Source of the DNA: Bilabrum cf. latius
Lineage: Eukaryota > Bigyra: Bicosoecida > Bigyra > Bicosoecida
Assembly (NCBI GenBank): GCA_965178125.1
Contig: OZ237769.1
Span: 496,001 to 560,000, forward strand
Direction of reading: 5' to 3'
Length of the DNA stretch: 64,000 nt
In this document: piece after piece, positions 35,101-46,703 of the stretch
How positions within the stretch are numbered: the stretch's first letter is position 1
Layout: every line of letters begins with the position of its first letter
Notes under the pieces: model-generated
The model's input: only the letters and a program-made list of their open reading frames with translations
Databases searched by the model: none
Told to the model about the DNA's origin: nothing
Program-made: the position numbers and the translations under genes

Positions 35101-38100
35101 CGATTGCTCGAACGACAGGACTGCCGGAGGCTTCGTTCAGGCTGTGGGCCGTCTCGAGAAACATCTCGGCGTGCACTGCCAGGGCCAAGATGCCCGTGCC
35201 TCGACCAAGGGTCTGTCCTGAGGCGAGGGACGAGCAACCAGGCAGCAAAGATGGAAGCGCGGGCGATCCAGAGCCTCTCTCAACTGAGCAAGCAGATCAA
35301 GACCCACCTGCTGCAACAAGGGCAGCAGAGGCCCATTGGGACTCGCTGCTCGCCCAGGAAGCAGCCATGGACCACCGTGGAGTCGTTGGCAGCATCAAGC
35401 AGGTCGTGTCACATTTCCACCTGCCGTCGTGGGCCATGCGACGGAGCGATGCACCAGCACCGTCATCCGCTTCTTCGTCCTCCTCCTCTTACTCGTCGTC
35501 ATCATCCTCGTCAGCAGCTGCAGGCACATCCCACTCCAAGGAGTCTCGCGACTCACCCGTCAAGCAGCCGACTGTGTCCGAGTACATCGCGACCCTCCGC
35601 GGCTTGGACCTGCAGGAGAAGCACCTGCCGGAGGGATTGCCCCCCTCCCTGCGAGGAGACGACGACGGGCAGCCGAAGGCCGTGCCGGTGCTGCTGCTGG
35701 AGGTGCTCGCAGGGGAAGGGAGCGGCAGTGCAGCCGACAGCAAAGGTTTCAGCAGCGCCAAGCTGGCTAAGCCATCGTCTGCTGCATCCTCCAGCACAAG
35801 CACAACCGCAGCAGCAGCGTCAGCGGACCAAGCAGGCACGCTCCAGGCTGGATCCGACCTGGCCATTCTGCAGCGGGCCGCTGCCTCGCTGCCTCCCCAG
35901 GCCTTCGTGCTGCAGGCAGACGATGACGTGGGCCGGGCCGGCGCTGCTGGCATGGCAAAAAGTGACCAGTCCACGGATGGATTGCCACCCGCAGCTCAGG
36001 CAGCGGGCATGACGATCGGATCAGCGGGGCGGGAAGCGGGTGGTCCTCCCGTTGCGGTGTCTCTGTCAACAGCCTGCCTCGAGGAGTTGGGACGGTCAAT
36101 TGCCAGTACTATGGCTGGGGCCGGGGCTGGTGGAAGTGCGATGGTGGGACCAAGTGGCATGTGGAACGTACACCCTGCGCTGCGACCGATGCTTCCGCCC
36201 GGCGGAATCAGTGGGCCTGATTTGGTGCCTGACGTGCCTCGGGGAATCGCGCCTAAGTGCGGCATGCTGCAGTGCTGCTTCGCGGCTCACGTGCCTCTTG
36301 CAGCCAGGTGCGCTGGGGGGACTCTCGCGTCTGCCTCCCCTGGTACCTGGGGCGCATCCAGCCCCCTGGTGCCCCTTGGCATGGGTGTGATCCATCCACT
36401 CGTCACAGGGGAAGACCTGCACGCAATGGGCGAAAGGCTGCTAAGCAGACACCCCGCCTGGGGACGTGGGTGGGGCAGGGTCGGCGTGTATGCGCTGGGC
36501 ACCAGCAGCTCTGCCAGGATCGAGTGCACTGCATGGCCAGTACTCATGCGGCTGCCTGGTCCGCAGAAGCCGGGGAGGGTCGGAGGTGACCTGCGGACCT
36601 CCAACGACCTGAGTGAGCTGGGGCTGGGCGAGGGGCTGGACACGCTGGCAGCGGTGGGCGTGGAGGAGACGAGGGTGAGGAGGAAGCGGGAGGAGAGAGA
36701 GGCAAAGGAGAAGAAGGCCCGAGAGGAGAAGGAGAAGCAGGAGAGAGTGTCGTTGTTCTTCCAGGGGAGCGGGCGGAAGGCGGGTGGGGGGACTAGTTCC
36801 AATTTCGGGTCGTCTGCTTGGTCGGGCAAGGGCGGCTTTCCTAACGGGAGCTCTGGTGGGGGCAGAGGCACGAAGCTTGAGTTGCTGGAAGTGGCGCGGG
36901 CGGCGAAAGCCAAGGCTCTGCGTGGCCTTGCGAAGGAACAAGCCAGGAACCAAGCCAAGGGGCATGAAAGCGGGGCCAAGGCAAAGAGGTCCGATGTGCT
37001 GGGCAAGAGTGACCCCATTGGAGCAGGGGACGCACCCGTGCCACCCCAGGGCGGGGGGCCCGCGGCACCGAGCGGGGCTCAGCCAAGCACTGCATCTACC
37101 AGCAACTGCGACACGGGCAGAGGCGGGGCTACGCCTCCGAAGGATGCGCCCGAGAAATCCGACACGCCGCCCATCGTCCGGCAGAACACAGGCATCGACG
37201 AGAATGCCCTGCAAGAGGTGGGCAAAGTAGACGACAAGTCCAAGCCGCCCGCGAGTGGCACTGCACCGGTGATCAAACCCGTGCTACCCCCTCCCGAGGT
37301 GCGCCCCTCCCCGGGCACAGCCACCAGCAAGAAGCAAGCACCCCCCGCCGCACAGGCCTCCCCCCGTGCTGGCAAAGGTGCTGGGTCACCAGCGAACAAG
37401 ACGTCCCGGAGCGGGGTCGAGAAGACAGCTGCAGCGCCTGCCACCGCCACCGTCGGCAAGCAACCAGGCCCTTTCCTCGGCAGGGGCGACTCACACATGA
37501 AGTTGGGTGCATCGCACGGTGGTGCAGACGGCCCCCCATCTCCCGAGCTCCCCAGCGGCAAAGACTTCAGGCAGAGGCTCCTCCGGTGGATCGGGCATGC
37601 ACGAGGGCGCAGCCAGGGATAGGGAACCAAGCAGGACCGTGCCGCCGCTGTATCCCGGGCCCGCGCCATGATGGAGCACCCGCCCTCCTTCCTCCCTGCA
37701 GAGTCGGGGCACGTGCTGGTCTTCGCGCTGGAGAGGGGAGGTGTGGCGAGTGCGCCTGAGGTCGCCAAGGAGCACCCACAGGAGGAGGCGCCAGCGGGGG
37801 AGACCCAGCGCAAGCCAGCAGCGGTGCTGGGTCGGAAGAGGAGCCGCAGAGGGTCCACACTGGGCCAGACCCGGGCATCGAACGGAGGGCCTGACGGCAG
37901 CACGCACGGGAGTGCCCCCGATGCTGCTACTAGGACGCCCGCATCCTCCGGTGCCTCGGCCGGATCCCCACTGGTGGACCAGAGCGAGGCCGCACTGGCC
38001 CTGCTGGAGGCCCCGCAGGCTTCCCTCGAGGAGTGGGACGGCAGAGGGGGCAAGAAGAGGCAGCGCATCGCAGGGAGTAAAGGCGCAAAATCAGAAGGTC

Positions 38101-41100
38101 GAGACGCATTGAAAGCCGCTGGGGCTGCTGCTGCTTCCACGGGTGCATCGGATTGGGCCCTCCCCTGTCTGGCGGCGGCGGCCCGGGCCGCAGTGGAGGG
38201 TGGGCTGGCCAACGCCCGTGATGGTGTGACGAGCGCCGATGTGACGAGTGATAATGACGTGGAGCACGGCCCTGTTCCTGCAGGCTCCTCTGCGGACTCA
38301 TTCCCGTCCTGGCTGGCGCGGTGCCTGGGCTCCCCCGTGATCAGGCTGGACCCGGTGCCAGCAGTGGGCAAGCGGCCCAAGCCCAAGCCGCAGTCAGAGA
38401 CGGAGACAGGCACAGGGGCTGGGAAGGGCTCCTCGGCAAGCCCCGCAAGCAGCGACGGCGGGCGGTAGTCAGTGGCGGGTGCGGGGCCCAGCAAGACCCC
38501 CGTCGCGGACTGGACCCCCCCGGGCGGGGAGGGCGTGATAGCGTGCGAGCGCGCGTGGGCTTCCATGGGCAAGGAGGAGAAGCAGCTGCTGAGGAAGAGG
38601 AGGGAGGCAGCCGTGATGATGGCCACTGCTGCCGGGCTGCTGGCCCCGCCCTCCGCATCCGCGCCCGCCCCCCTCTCGCAGGGCGCTGGGCTGGGATCGG
38701 GACCGGCGCGTGCCTCCCACTCGCAATCGCCGGGAGGAGCAGGTCCAAGCGGGGGCCCATTCGTTCTCGCGCCGCAAAACGTTCGCCTGTGGCTGGACCT
38801 GGAGGTTGCAACCGCCTGCGAGCTGGTGGCTGCGCTCTGCATGCTGCCAGTCCCCGCCAGCCACGTGAGGCTGGTGCACCTGGAGGGGCATGTCCCCACC
38901 ACGGGGACGAAGCAGCCCAAGGTGTAGGGCAGTGGCACCGTGATGCAGCGCACGGGGGACGGGCCCCCCACGGTGGGGACACCCGTGAGGTGCCCCCTGG
39001 AGATGCACCTGGCACAGCGGGGCATAGACCCGGCCTCGCCCGCCGCCAGGCTGGCTGCCCGCGGCGGCACGGTGGCCGGCAGCGCCAATGACACGTAGCC
39101 GACACCGATTCCATCCTCGTCTCAAGTCGCGCCGGGCCCCCGTCCTCTGGTGCTGCGTGACCTCTTGCCGGCGCCCCCCTTGCCTCAGTCCACAGCTTGG
39201 AGCAAGCCGCCCAAGGCCTGGCAGAACCCGCTGGCGCCTAGAACAGTGTACTTCGAGGTGCTGTCCCGGCCCCGCTGGCAGATCCAGAGGAGGGTCCGTC
39301 TGCCCGTGAGGTACCTGGGCTGGGACGAGGTGTGCCAGGCGTGCTATGAGAGGCACCCCCACTGGGCAAAGGCACTTGAGGACGCGCAAGCAGCGGGAGG
39401 GAATGATGAGGGGGGCACTGAGCAGGCGCTCCCTCCGAGGGTCCAGGGAACAGCGTCCCAGCCCACCAGTCTCCAGGTGAGCCCCGATATCCGTGGTTCA
39501 ATCGATGGCGAGGGCGGGCTGCTGGCAGAGGTCAGGAGGGAGCTGGGCCTGCCTGCCTTCGTGAGGCTGAGAGTGACGGTGCTGGACTGCCTGCAGGACT
39601 CCGCGGGGGTGGGCAAAGCGGCGCTGCAGAAGGCCGCTTCTCTGCACTTCCGCGCGGGTGCGTCGTCCTCGTCCTCGTCGTCTCTACCCTCGCCCACAGG
39701 GGGTGTGGGACAGGGCAGCGGGGCGGGGGCGACCGCCTTTATGCCGTCAGGCGAGACGAAGCAGCAGGCGGAGGCTCGGCTGGGCGTGCCACCGCTGGGG
39801 AAGTGGGGCATCGCGCCAGGTGCCGCGCTGGGGGGCAAGGGTTACTTCGGCTCCGGGTCCTCCGGGGGCGAGGGGTCCGAGCGTGTGCCTCTTGGGGGGC
39901 TATCGGGCGTGCTGCCGGGGCGCGTGACGGTGCTTGAGCTGGCCGAATGGATGCTGCAGCGGAGGAACAAGAGGGCTGGGGGGCACGGGCAGGGCGGGTC
40001 AGCGGGCTGGAAGGGATGGCAGAAATCGTCGATGCTGTCATCGTCTCGCTCGACCGATGCAGCGAACGCACCCTTGAATCGGACCCCTGGCACCTTCACG
40101 TACGAAAAATGGGACGAATACCGCAAGGAGAGGGTGATACAGCCCGGCAGTGCAGAGAACGGCGGGCACGTCGGCATAGGGGTGCAGTTTTCCGCCGAGG
40201 AGGCCATGACTCACGCGCTGGCAGGGCTCAACACCAGGCCCAGGGCCGGTCCTCGGCTGGATCTCCGGGCGAGCACTGATCCGATCCTCAGGGGACACAA
40301 GGCGTAGCTGCAGAGGGCAAGGAGGCTGGCACGCGCACTAGGTATTCGGCCCGGAGATTCAAGCCACAATTCGGGCCACAATTCGGGCCACAGCTTCGGG
40401 CAGCAGCCCCCTGCCAGCGCAGCTGCGGTTGCTGAGGGTGCCGCTGTGGCCGCGGCCAAGGCGTACTACGAAGGAGACAATGCGATGAGTGGTAGTGGTG
40501 TGACGAGTGGGGACTTGTCCAGTCAATGGGCTCGTCTGCTGGAGGAGAGGGTGGCGTACGACGAGGAGGAGTCTCCGGCCGTGAGCGGGACTGGGACCAG
40601 CCCTCCCCACGGTTCAAATGCAGCACAGGGCGTCCGCGCTCCTCCCCTGCCCCCCTCGCTCCCTGCTGCCCACGCCAATAGGCCCAGCGCTGCACCACGC
40701 CGACCCCCCGCACAGTTCAAAGCAGGGCCCTGGGACCAAGAGGCACTGGCTGCGATAGCCCAGGACGTGGATGCGGCAGGGTACCGCAGGCTGCAGGGGG
40801 CTGGGCTGCTGGTGCTGGTGGAGCCCGTGCCCTGGTGGGAGCCGGAGTGCCCCGGGGTGCTGGCACCTGCACCGCCGGCGTGGGCGAGGGCGAGGCAGGA
40901 GTGTCCTGCCGCAGAAGGCGGTCCCAAGACCGAGGGATCGAGCCAGCCTGCCGGCGAGGAGAGGCAGAGCTCAGGGGAGCAATCGGGAGCGGCAGCCATG
41001 GAGGATGAGGAGGGTGACGAGGATAAAGAGAATCGGTCACGTCAAAAGCAGGAAGAGGACGGGGGCCAGGACAAACAGAATGAGCAAGAACAACAGAGGA

Positions 41101-43994
41101 CGAAGGAGGAGGTGGAGGAAGAGGCCGCCGTCAGCGAGATTCTCTCGACCCCCAGGCCTCTTGTTCCCCGGGACCAGCCCTGGTCCTACCTCGCCGACGC
41201 ACTGGAGGGAGAGGCCCTCGAGTGGGTGTGCGTGGGTTGCCCGCCCAAGCCCTCCCACCAGGACGACGACAAGCAGGCGTGGCGCTGGCTGGACCCGGCC
41301 CCTGTCAGCAGGGATGGAGATGGCCAGGACAGCGGCGAGGGGGGCACCTCATTGGTGCAGCCTGCTGAGCTGACCGGATCTCTGCCACCCGTTGGGGATG
41401 GAAAGCGTCTCCACAGGGGGTATCAGCTGGCCAGGCCGGGTCGTGGGCTCAGCGGCAGGGCGGTGCTCGTGCCCGTCAGGCGGGGCGCATCGGCGGGCGA
41501 GGTCGTGGCCTATGCCGCCGCCAGGTTGGGCATCCCTGAGAACCACCTGAGCGGGATCGTGCCGCAGGTGCTGGCAGCGGGTCGGTGTCCCGGGAGCAAG
41601 GAGCAGGACGACGTGCCTGCGCATGTGAGGACGCTCGTGTGGAACGCGCCGGGGGGGCAGCTGGGTCATGGGGCAGCCGGTGAGAGGTCTACCAGCGTTT
41701 CGGAGCAGCGGGGTGGTGGGCAGCGAGACCGTGACGGGGATAGGCCAGGGAACAAGGAGACCATCCGGTCTTGGAGCTCCGGTGGGGATTTAACTGATCG
41801 GCTGCGCGAGCTCCGAGGCGCCTTTGGGCTGCAGCAGCAGGGCGGTGGCCAGGTGTCGCTGGGCGAGCTGAGTCCCATCGACTGGCACGCTGTTCCCTGG
41901 GAGGAGTGCTGGGACGCAGTGGCCCCTCTGGACCCGAGGGCCGCGGTGGATGAGATGCAGGAGCGGGCCGTGCTGCGATAGTGCATCGAGCACATGCGGC
42001 CACGCGAGGCAGAGGACAAAAAGGAGTATGCTGGAAAGCAAGGGGCTACAGCGACCGGCGATGGCAAAGTGGAGCAGACGAAGGGAGCGAGCGGCCAGGC
42101 ACCCGCTGCATTGGGCTAGTCGAGCAGGTGCAGGCAGCAGCCGCCGATGGAGACCGAGGACGGCGACAGTGCCGGCAATGCGGGAGCGATGCACGCCGCG
42201 GCAGACCCTGGCCAAAGCGGACCTAGTGGCCAAAGTCGCTTCGACGTGCTCCACCGCGCTGCTCAGCTTGCAGACCCCATGCAGGCTGGGCCCGCCCTCT
42301 TCTCCCTGTTCCTCACAAAAGAGGAGAAATCGAGGACAGGGGCTGGCACTGGCACTGGCACTAGCGGTGTGCGGGGCTCCACCGGTGGAGAGCCTGCGCC
42401 GGCCTTGCCACCAGAGGCCGCAGGATCTGATATCGGTGCCAGCAGTGGCTCGGGCGACGGCCGAGAGGATATCGTGCCGGTGAACGACCCCGTGAGCGGA
42501 TTCAGGCACGTTCCTCCCATGGGCAGCGACTCGTTCTCCGCCTCGTCCTCGCCGTGGCCTGCTTTTGCCGCCTCCTCCTCGTCTGCTCGCCCGTCCTCGG
42601 GGGAGAAGCTCAAGACCCTTCCGCCTATCGTGCGGTCCCAGCGCAGCTCCGTGGCCAGCCTTATCAGACGGCATGCGCCGAGCGTGCGCTTGCACCGTAC
42701 CAAAGGGATCATCGTTCCAGATCGCTCCGGGGCACAAGCCATGAAGGACCTCAGAGAGAAGCTGGAGGCGGTAGAGCTGCCCAAGGTGCTCCTGGGGTTA
42801 TTCATGCACCCGTCCGCGGCGGAGAAGGAGACCGAAGCCCGCTTCTCCATCGCTGAACTCAAGCACCACTAGAGGGTGAACAGAAACAACTTCCACACCG
42901 AGCCGGACGTGGCCGCTCTGTGGCACGCGGCCGATGTGGGCTGGGAGGATTTCCTCTGCATGCTGCGGGACAGGGGCAGGCGCGGGGCCCCGTGCAAGTC
43001 GCTCGATGAGGTGCTGGAGGAGCACCACACCAAGGGGATGAGCCAGGGTGCCGGGGCGTGGGCCCATGTCCCGTCCGGCTAGAGCGATGTCTTTGGCGCC
43101 TCCGAGGGGGGCAGCAGCACCAGCAAGGGGGCATTTGACGAGCTGCCCGCCCTGGCGCCGCACCGATCCACCGGTGGACGGATGGGGCCCCTCCCGAGCG
43201 GCCCCCATGCGGCAGGCCGGCCTCTCGCCGCGCCTGTGCCCATGCACCACAGCAAGCGCTGGGGCTGGCGGCAGCTGCTGGGCGTGGACAGCGCGGCGGG
43301 CGGGTACCGTGCGCAGATCATCACGGGGCACTCCTAGTCGGGGGGGTCTAGGGCGGGCCACGCCCCCCTGTTGGGGTCAGAGGGTGAGCTGCGGTACGGT
43401 AGCAGGCAGGGTGGCTGCAGTGGTGCTGTGATCGGGGGCCAGCTGTCCAGCGCCAGCGTGAACGTGGCCTCGCGCATGGTGCGGGAGGAGCTGGGCCGGG
43501 GTGTGGCGTGGCCTACCAGGGGTCCTCTGGTCCTGAGCGTGCTGCCTGGCCTGCCAGTGAGTGGTGCGGGGAACACGCAGATCCCCGTGGTGCAGGTCCC
43601 GGTGCTGCTGCTGAGCAGAGTGAGGGAGAGGGAGCCCGTGGCCGACGCGGAGGATCGGATCAGGGATCGGATCAAAGGGCCTCCTCAGGGGGGGTGTGCC
43701 GCTGGGGGTTAGGCTGACATGGAGAGCGACGGTCCCTCGCTGGACAGCAGCGGTATTTCCATGGGGAGTGCTCTGGCTGGTGGTGGTGCCGCTGGCCCCT
43801 TTGAGGATCAGGCCAGTGGTCGGGACTGGCCGGCGCTGCCCGCGTGGTTTGCGGCGGAGGATGAGGGGGCGGTCTTCGAGGCCTTCGCGGGGTGCTCCCG
43901 GGGCCGCATGCAGAAGGCCCCCGAGGTAGCGGGGGGCAAGGGGTGGTCCAGGGGAGGCAGGCAGCACCGGGGGGGCATCACCATCCGCGGGTGA
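27665..43994 (+). CDS. giant USP7/UBP12-like ubiquitin carboxyl-terminal hydrolase (5' end not placed)
   Basis: One reading frame runs 16.3 kb (at least 5,442 codons) from a CTCGCAG acceptor to TGA at 43992-43994. It is interrupted only by 25 TAG codons (27678, 27909, 28440, 28707, 29004, 29325, 29682, 30651, 31116, 31917, 32523, 32802, 33012, 34683, 37620, 38466, 38925, 39096, 40305, 41979, 42117, 42870, 43080, 43335, 43710). The start has a possible MATH-domain end (ALWEDGYVNKAGVVKV). The catalytic core has the Cys box GIVNQGATCYLNSVLQ (Cys codon 29760), SFGWDRSDSFTQHDAQELLR, VDYASRREEQYQDIQLDIKG, PPVLFLQLKRFDYN, the His box GGHYFAF (His codon about 30906), and WFRFDDSTVEPV...AYMLVYV. These match USP7/UBP12. 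About 450 low-complexity residues are inserted between the last two boxes. The C-terminal half retains USP7-tail features such as PRTVYFEVLSRP and is otherwise charged linkers. It should remove ubiquitin from substrates, probably in the nucleus. Confidence 0.88.
30975..31031 (+). repeat. 15-nt in-frame repeat in the USP insertion
   Basis: Four tandem copies of a unit like gagggcgagtggggc, encoding Ala-Arg-Ala-Ser-Gly repeats, lie immediately after the catalytic His box and within the large insertion. Confidence 0.85.
31507..31581 (+). repeat. (GGTGCT)n microsatellite in the USP insertion
   Basis: About 12 copies of a hexamer giving an Ala-Gly/Ala-Ser dipeptide run. It lies between the TAG codons at 31116 and 31917 in the insertion that splits the catalytic domain. 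Confidence 0.9.
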
Positions 43995-44467
43995 CTCGGC
44001 TGGATTCATGGTTCGAATGATCGCGTGCTCGTGCAATTCATTACGGCGCACCCGTTTCATTGCCCGCGAAGTTCCGGGCCGACGACTCGGCGCTAGAGCT
44101 CTGCATCCGATCGGATCCTCTGACGTGCCTCACACATCAATGACGAACCAACATGTAGAGATATCTAAATTATTCGTTTGTTCTAGACGAACGACTTGTA
44201 GGCGTACCAATAATAAGGTCGCATTTACCATCGAGTCATGAACTTTAGATCAGATGATAGCCTCCGTGCGCAGAGATCTCTGTAGTCGGCTCTCGAGCGA
44301 AGAGACGATCGCAAGCTTCAGTAGCTGCTGTCCGCGCACCCCTACTTATACAGCTCGCCAAACATCGGGAGCGCTCTACTCCATGTCGCTGGTGAGATAG
44401 TTAATAAGTATTGCGCGTAAATGTACGTAGGCATATCGCAGGGTCGACTTTGGCATGGCTTCAATCA
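43995..44467. other. intergenic spacer between USP and the ankyrin gene
   Basis: A 473-nt spacer, more AT-rich than the genes around it, between two plus-strand genes. It should contain the USP 3' UTR and the promoter of the ankyrin-repeat gene. No RNA gene or long ORF is seen. Confidence 0.45.
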
Positions 44468-46519
44468 ATGTGCAGCTAGACGAGCACCAAACTCAAGTAT
44501 GCTGTGATTCATTTGCTTATCGCAGTTTCTATCGATTTTCCGTCCGGCTTGCAAATCATGCTCGGTGGCATGGCAGATGTTGATGCACGTGTTCTGGGTT
44601 CCACAGCGCTACAAGTCGCTTGTTTCTGCGGCAACGCAATGTGCGTTCGGGCGTTGTTGAAGGCAGGAGCGGGAGTCAATGATATGTCGGTATTAAGCGA
44701 TTCGCCACTTTTTCGAGCTTGCGTAAATGGGCACTTGGAAATCGCTGAGATCCTTATTGACGCGGGCGCAGATATGAACGCATCCAGAGACAATGAAATA
44801 TGCCCTCTTGACGCTGCAATCGCCAATGGTCACTATGATTGCGTGCGTCTGCTGTTAAATTCGGGCGCAGATGTTTATTCCAGGCATGAAAGTGCAGGAT
44901 TGGTGCAACGTGCCTGCGCAGGTGGTCGCACGAACTGTGCCCAAGTCCTGATCAGAAACGGGGTTGAAATAGACGACATGAGTCACCGCGGGCTCGCACC
45001 AATTAATATAGCTAGTGCTTTCGGGCACGCAGCCTGTGTGCGCATGCTCCTAGACGCAGGAGCCAGCCTGCATCCAAGAGACACTGACATCTAGACAGCG
45101 CTAGTGTTAGCTTGTAAGGATGGGCACAGCGAATGTGCGCGCACGCTGATCGACGCTGGTGCCGACGTAGATGTCAGTTTTGAGCGTGATCGATTTGTGC
45201 CGCTGTATCATGCTGCAATGGAGGGGCATGCAGACTGTGTTCGCCTGCTGCTGAAGGCCGGTGCTACCAGCGAGGCAACGTGTTTGGGTCACTACCCTGT
45301 GTATGCAGCGGCTGAAAAAGGTCAAAGCGAGTGCATCGCACTATTGTGTGCGGCTGGCGCAGATGCCAATATATTGCCCGGATGCTTTGGAAGCATGTCA
45401 GCTCTGATCGCTGCATCAGAACGCGGGCACGCAGACAGCGTGCGTGTGCTATTGCAGGCTGGTGCAAACGCGAACGTCAGGGGTTAGGACGAAATGACCG
45501 CGCTAGGTGCTGCTTCTCAACAAGGACATGCGGGTTGCGTGCAGGTGCTGCTGGATGCTGGTGCCGATGCGAATGCTACATTTGAGGACGATAGAACTCC
45601 ATTGCACGTTGCATGCGAGATCGGACACGCGGCGTGCGTGAGGCTGCTGGTCAAGGCTGGGGCAAGCGTTGATGCCTGTGATGATGATGGCGACCGGCCG
45701 TTGCACCATGCGTGTGAGCAGGGTTCCACTGAATGCGTGCGGATCCTGATGGCATCCAACGCGAAGTTGAAGACAAGCAATGCCAAAGGTGAAACCCCGC
45801 TGCATTTGGCTGCCGACGGAGGTCACACTGAGTGCGTGCGACTCCTGCTGGAGGCTTGGGCATTGGATGGCCTCGAACATTTAAGTGACGCTGTGCCCCT
45901 GCATATAGCCTGTCGTGGAGGCCACGTGGACTGTGCTCGTGTGATGATCGATGCCGGGGCCAGCGTGAATGCAAAAGGGCCCGGCGGGCACACGCATTTA
46001 GAAATCGCTGCAATCAACGGGAATGTGGATTGCGTTAGGCTGCTGCTGCATGCTGGGGCATTCGCGGACAACTTATCCTCGCAATCTATCATGGAGGATA
46101 GATCTATCAACTCTTGTGTTCTTCGCAGCAAGATCGTGCAAGCTTGCCGCCTGATTGAGCGATTCAGCAAGAGAGCGCATCACCTGGCAGCCTGGAGACA
46201 CGCCGCCGACGCGCACAGGGACGGGGCCATGGTCTTCAATGCGGCGGCATACGGCAGGCCTATGGAGCTGGGCAAGCGGCTGAGGCTGGGCAAGCTGGCG
46301 GGCGGGCTGCATCGAAGAGGCCAGGCCTAGAGTGGGAGTATGGTGTCTCCGCTGCAGGCTGCCATGCAGGGGGGGCACACTGACTGCGTGAAGGTGCTGC
46401 AGGCCCACGGGGCGCAGTTGGGAGAGTCGGAGATGAACTGGGTGCAGATGCAGAGCTGTCAGCTGCAGCAAGAGAGGGCTCGGGTAAAAAAGCTAGAAGC
46501 TCAATTGGCTGCATTGTAA
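44468..46519 (+). CDS. ankyrin-repeat protein with C-terminal coiled coil
   Basis: About 14 ankyrin repeats of 33 residues follow one another from around 44570 to 46075, with the usual TPLHxAxxxGHxxCVRLLLxAGA pattern; many repeats carry Cys before the second helix. A non-repeat linker, one more degenerate repeat (SPLQAAMQGGHTDCVKVL) and a Gln/Lys-rich coiled coil ending LEAQLAAL follow. In-frame TAGs at 45092-45094, 45485-45487 and 46328-46330 fall in frame without breaking repeat spacing. A fourth, 44477-44479, is included if the start is the ATG at 44468; otherwise the Met at 44558 is the start. This is the only gene here with a TAA stop. Function unknown: ankyrin arrays bind other proteins. 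Its coding DNA looks less GC-rich than the giant genes on both sides. Confidence 0.87.
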
Positions 46520-46703
46520 CCGACTGTGTACGGCTAGCAAGGAGCTACGGGTTTAACCTGTGGATCTGTTCTTTTCAAAATCCGAGATTAAGGGTATCTG
46601 TACAGGATCCTTTGGGGGATTGTTCAGTCTGCATGACTGTGGATCTGAGATTTTGAATTAGCATAACCCTGTGCAGCCTATTCTAGACCGTGTATAATTA
46701 GGA

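Noticed and set aside
37079-39094. 671-codon minus-strand ORF opposite the USP gene
   Set aside because: No motif; antisense to a continuous frame that contains the USP7-type tail downstream.
27665-43994. Some 25 separate plus-strand genes or pseudogenes, each ending in TAG
   Set aside because: All segments are in the same frame, every boundary is TAG, none is TGA or TAA, and USP7 catalytic motifs are spread over several segments. One gene with UAG as sense explains it.
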